Positions 59,401 through 64,000 of a DNA stretch of 64,000 nt are shown piece after piece. Both the position numbers and the translations under genes were made by a program. Within the stretch, counting starts at the first letter, position 1, and each line of letters opens with the position of its first letter. The stretch comes from Moniliella sp. 'wahieum' (taxonomy: Eukaryota > Basidiomycota > Moniliellomycetes > Moniliellales > Moniliellaceae), in the NCBI GenBank assembly GCA_003971905.1, contig RSEE01000003.1, positions 1,267,816 to 1,331,815 of the forward strand, given 5' to 3'. A model generated the notes under the pieces. The model was given only the letters and a program-made list of their open reading frames with translations. It had not been told where the DNA came from and ran no database searches.

Positions 59401-62400
59401 GCCATTTAGGCAGGGGCAGCGAGTGGTTTTGATCCACATGCTTGGCCTGCAAAAACATCGGTCGGGTGATACTAGCCCAATGCAGAAGCCCACGATCTTG
59501 GCACGTTGCCCTTGCACATCTTGCACGCTGTGTTTCAAGTGGAGCGACGTTACACATTGCAACCTTTTCTTGTTCACTCGGCCCCTTCGCCTCGATCGCC
59601 TTCTGTAACGGAGCGTCCCGCCGACGCACAATCTGCCCCCCTCTCCTTTGAACTTGATTCCATCTGGGAGAAGAGGGGGGAAGTTACTCTGATATGCAGT
59701 AGAATGATATTGGCCCCAAGACGAGACGGGGCTTGGAAGCATATGACTGGGCAGCTTCCACAGCGTCATCATGTTGAGGGATGGTCAAGTGTAAAGCGAT
59801 GTCGGACCACTAACATTTCCCACGTAAATGAAAAGCGGGCACTGGTTTGACCCATGTCCTTGCCGTAGTGCTCGGACACTCTTGACCATTCATTTCCGCC
59901 TGCATATGCGTGCCTGTACGTTCCGGCCTGCACAAGCGCGTCGGTCAGTATATCATACCGGAGGAAGTGTGGGTGAAGATCGTCGTCGTACATGTAAAAC
60001 CTGTAGAGGTAATCATGACCCCGGTATTGGGCAGGGCCGTGCGGATCATCGTTTCGGCTTTAGTATGAATGGCGCTGACGGTCAGCGGCAGCAAGCTTGA
60101 GGTGAGGAATGCGTTTGCCGTGTGGAAGGGATAGCGTATCGGGAAGGTCGGTCCGGTCTCCGCCGGGAGTGCGCCTGAGAAGGGCTTGGGCATGCTGCTG
60201 GGACCAGGCCGGGCGTTCGACCCATTCGATAAGTCCTGGGTGGAGACCAATGCGGTTTCCATGTTGAGGAACACCCAGCCACTCTGGGAGATCAGCTGGC
60301 CCGTCTGTGTGGGGCAGCGGATGTGTGGGGGCCGCAAATTGGGGAAGGGAGAACACAGGGAGGCGCAATGGGGCGACAACCTGCTGCGAGTGGCGAACAA
60401 AAGATGCGAGGTGGAGGATTCATTTTGGCACAGCTCGGGTTAGGTGGTCGTGGTCGCCAGGCCACCTGATCAACAAACGTCCAGCAAGGCAGTCACATCC
60501 ACGATCAGTATCCAATCGAGAGTGAGGCTCATTGACACTACCCATCCCGTCTCCATCCTCTTCAGGGGTCCAACGAGGGTAATGAAGAGCAGCCACGCCC
60601 CCCCCCCCGGACCTGTTCTACGCACCCATTCCCCAACGCAACAGCAGCGAGCAGCTTCTGCTCTTCGCAGCCGTAGAGGCCTTCGCTGCCGGTGCATCCG
60701 CAGGGGCGGAAGGCGTGCCCTGCCTTTGCCAATATTCCCTGTATTGGCGCCTTGCCCAACTGGCTGGGGGGATATCGAAGCGAGAGTTAAGGGCTACTGG
60801 AGTACACGCACGTGCTTCTGGAGCGGCGTCCAGCTAATGGGAAATGTCAGCAACTTGGGCTCCAGCAGAAGGGGTAGGAACACGTACAGGAATCGCCACC
60901 ATCGAAGTTACGGTACCCCATGGGGGCCGCCGCCAAGTTGATTTGCATTCCACCATGCAGCCTGTCGACCTCGGTAATGCAGCCGCCGTCTCGCAGCCAG
61001 TTTGGGTACGGCATCGACAAGGATGGACAGCAAAAGCGGTGCCCAGGGGCGTGCCCCCCGTGAGCACGCATCCGGATTGGTGCGCAACGAGAGGACGAGG
61101 ATGAAGAGGCAGCAAGGACACGAGGCGTAGCAGAGCCCCAGAGTGTTGGCGGTGGAGAAAAGCGGTCCCAAACGCAGCCAGGCCAGAATCGGGAGGGGGG
61201 ACTTGGGCGATGTGGCCGCTGCCAATGTGGAGGAATTTCTGCGTGCCCAGCGAGCGGCAAACGCACGTCACCCCGCGAAGGGAGCAGCCCTTTCTGCGCG
61301 TCTCGCGCAGAGGCGGCCGATTGCGGTTGATTGTGGGGGTGCTCGGTTTGCGTCCGCTGCCGCCGTTTGTCGTTGCGGCCACGACTATCACAACCAAGCT
61401 TCCCTTCCTCTGACATGGCAGCAGCCCTGTGGACTTGCACTGCAGCCGGGAGCGCTGCTGACGGCGGCAAGGCACCCGCTCGTTGGCCAGCATATGCTTC
61501 TTCCACGCAGGCCTGGTGCACAGCTGCTGAAGCAGGCGGGTGGAGCGCGTCGGACACCGGTTGCGCACGTCCCTTGCTGCGCAAAGCCCAACCCGCGCCT
61601 TCCGTACAACAGAGGGGATAGTAATGCGCCCATGCCTTGCGAGGGCGCTGCCCAACGTCAAGCACAGCAGTGCCTGCACTTTCACCGCATACGCGTCGCA
61701 TCCTCTGGCTAAGAGGCATTGGTACAGCCAGTTTCTTTGGGCAAGCACTTTCGTCCCAGTTGCTGCTGGTACTGTGTTTGGTCTGCGTGGTTGTCAGTAC
61801 CTCGCACCACAAGAGATACAATAGCAGGGGCAACGTACCATCACCACAATGGGAACAAGCAAGCTTCGTCGAAACGATTGTGTATACCAAGTGTTCCAGA
61901 TAAACCACCCATATCGACAGCAGGTAATCTTATCGTTGGTAGAGCAGCGACATCGCGCCACATTTGAAGGCCACGGACAAGATGTACAGTACTGCACGCA
62001 AACAGTACCAGGGCCTCATGAAGCTGCGCCGCCGCACTGGAAGAATAGCGGAACCAGTCCCCAACATTGCAGTCGCCACGCGGTCGTTTGATGGTGAATG
62101 ATGTCCCTTGGGCTGGGTACAGAGCGTTGTGTGGCGGGATCGCTGCGATATATGCCGGACAGCCGCAAGGAATGAATGGACACGTTTGGCTTTCCCAGGA
62201 TGCAGTGCCAGCAACGAGTTCCCCAAGAAGATGCGCCTTAAATGTGCACGTACACAAAGCAAGCACGAGCAAGACAGTTTAGACCCACTTGGGACACAAG
62301 TTGTCAGAAGGCCATTAAGCCAGACCAGATTGATGGGATGGCATACCCACCGCCTTGCTTCTCTTGCTTAGGACCTGTGGTACACATCGCTCGCGGGGAC

Positions 62401-63559
62401 AGTGATTGTTGCGGGACAGGTGGAACGAGACAATTCGAGCGACTAACTGGCCGCTGTTCCAACGACGGCTGTCGCATGTCAGCCGCTATCTTTGCATGCA
62501 CAAGGGCATGCCGCAAGAGCCGTACCAGGGGCTCGCCGTGTGGGTACCCGCCCCAGGAGCAGCGGGGGGCGAGGGTTGGGGAAGGGGAACGAGGAAATGT
62601 GAATGACAAGGGTGGCGAATGATCAGGGGGTGGCAGCAGACGAGGATGTGGGCTGAGGATGCACTCCGACACGGCTTGGGGTGGGGGTGGTCGACAGCCA
62701 CCCGAATGGCAAGCGCAGCGGACCAAGCGTCGCATCAATCCTCGATATTCAATCGAGAGCGAGGTCCACTGATGCTAATCACACCATCTGCATCCTCTTC
62801 AGGGGTTCGAGATGCGGCACCCTTCACCCCCTGTATGGCCACGACAGCCCTGGCCTTTTGCACGGGCGGAGCCAGGAACTGCGGCTGGGACGCCTGCTCG
62901 GTCAAAAAAGCGTTCTCTGCAACAGCAAGCCGTGTCGCCGCCTAACCCCATCTTCTTCGTAGTGCTGTGACTGTGTGAAAGGCAATCCACTGCGGCCGCT
63001 CGCACCCCGCACCCGTTCTCCACGTTCGTACCGGCCCCGCATAACAGAATATCATCGGACAGCACTTGTGCCTCGATAGCAACTTGAGGGCCTTCCTTAT
63101 CTGCGAACCGAAGGAGTGCGAAGCCGGACTTGCTTGGCTTGTGGAGCAGCACCGATAGCCAGAAAGGACAGCGCCTTGTCGGCGTACCCTCAATACTTTG
63201 AATGACTGGCTGGGGGCGTTGACTGACGAGGTGAAGGACTGCGTGATGCATGCGACCCGATTGCCTCCAGGACTGCGCCTGATCATTGAGAAATGTCAGT
63301 AACTTTGCCACACAGAAGAATATGGACCACGTACACGCATTAACATCCACGCGAAAAAAGTCGGCGCGCTCGGCCCATCCTGGAACGGCAATCCTCGAGA
63401 GGGGTGAGCCCGCGACCAAGCACATAATGAGGGCCGATCAGTAGCAGCATTTCTTTGCATCCTGTTGGTCGCATACCACCATGCTGCCCCCCGTTCCTCA
63501 AGCTTGAGCGAGGCCATCTCCGGATGCGCATCTCCTTCTTCACGGACACAACGACGCGG

Positions 63560-63880
63560 TACAAGCTTGCAATGGTTTGATCCGCGTCTTTAATGGACCT
63601 CAACTCTCTTGCAAAGCGTGTCCATTGGGCTCATTGGAACGATGCCAGGCCAGTTTGGGCGGCGGACCGCCACCATCCGAGGTTGCCACTGCCTGGCGGG
63701 ATGTTTAGTTTGGTATCAAGAATGGCTCTGCAGATGGCGGGGTGATCACTTGCTTGTTTCCATCGGCTATTCGGCTCCGGCAGGCTTATTTGTACCTGTT
63801 TAGCGCGCTGGTCAGTACATCGCGGCACAACAAGACATGGGTGCTTTCGTACCAGAGTAACACACACAGTGGGTATAGCG
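63560..63880. repeat. Repeat block, unit 4 (pairs with 56085-56400)
   Basis: Partner of the block at 56085-56400. A weaker third copy of its right half lies at about 61715-61860. Confidence 0.6.
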
Positions 63881-64000
63881 GTAGCAACGTCGGGCAAGGC
63901 AACGGAAAAATGATTTGCACATCTAGCAATTCGTCCTGGCCGTAAGGTCAAAAGGAAGGCGGCAGCACGATAGGCCCTTCGATGTAACCAACAAACGGAA

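Larger units (their letters stand above)
55459..64000. repeat. Array of diverged repeat units, about 2.4-2.7 kb apart
   Basis: Several blocks recur in the same order through this stretch. The block around AATGTCAG occurs at 55822, 58181, 60843 and 63292 (spacings 2359, 2662 and 2449). GGTTCTCATGCATT followed some 38-42 bases later by ACGTACGAAGAAA occurs at about 55467-55519 and 57846-57900. CATCCTCTTCAGGGGT occurs at 60554 and 62791. CATCGGCTATT followed by GTACCTGTTT and CTGGTCAGTAC occurs at 56289 and 63761, with a weaker match at 61763. Identity between blocks looks like 60-75 percent with many indels. Both strands are full of stops and I recognise no protein. The right end is cut by the window. 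Confidence 0.6.

Noticed and set aside
60834-61908. 304- and 353-codon minus-strand frames in the array
   Set aside because: No recognisable motifs, erratic composition, and overlap with diverged repeat blocks. Long frames are expected by chance in GC-rich DNA.

Overview
This window looks like nuclear DNA of a basidiomycete fungus, probably a GC-rich, intron-poor, yeast-like lineage. The introns I can place are mostly short (49 to 91 bases, with two longer ones of 146 and 209), begin GTRNGT, and usually carry a CTAAC or CTGAC branch site. A seven-helix membrane protein of the DUF6533 type (15.4-16.6 kb) is typical of Basidiomycota. Two intron-bearing nuclear-type tRNA genes agree with this. 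I cannot name the species.

Left two thirds (0.5-42.1 kb): ordinary housekeeping genes on both strands. In order they are a symplekin/Pta1 mRNA 3'-end processing factor (+), a tRNA-Ser(GCT), galactokinase (-), a mitochondrial BolA-like protein (-), a large membrane-anchored helical protein of unknown function (-), the DUF6533 membrane protein (-), a farnesylated Ydj1-type DnaJ chaperone (+), a TRAPP subunit of the Trs23/TRAPPC4 type (-), a tRNA-Pro(TGG), mitochondrial elongation factor G2 (-), a TBC1D20/Gyp8-like Rab GAP with a C-terminal membrane anchor (+), an Rck2/Srk1-type protein kinase (-), an unrecognised protein (-), an ammonium transporter (+) and a DHA1-type MFS exporter (-). They do not form one pathway. 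Two (BolA, EF-G2) carry likely mitochondrial presequences. Almost every gene is interrupted by single-base frame breaks, and most of these are repaired by restoring one base to a homopolymer run. Broken reading in so many conserved genes points to uncorrected sequencing indels rather than gene death, although it could also be a decaying second copy of the block.

Right third (42-64 kb): gene-poor. It holds a decayed Ty3/Gypsy retrotransposon end, one completely intact gene (a glyoxalase-family VOC protein with an apparent 8-base microexon), relics of a RecQ-like helicase and of half a PDR-type ABC transporter, and then a roughly 9-kb array of strongly diverged repeat units recurring about every 2.4-2.7 kb. 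This looks subtelomeric or heterochromatic.

Intergenic DNA is long (up to about 3 kb) and unusual. It contains a 266-base purine tract, (CCA)n and ATGCATC microsatellites, stretches made of short self-complementary words (GAACGTTC, CTCAG, ACTAGT, AAGCTT), and at least three copies of a roughly 150-200-base dispersed repeat that shares a 16-base core.
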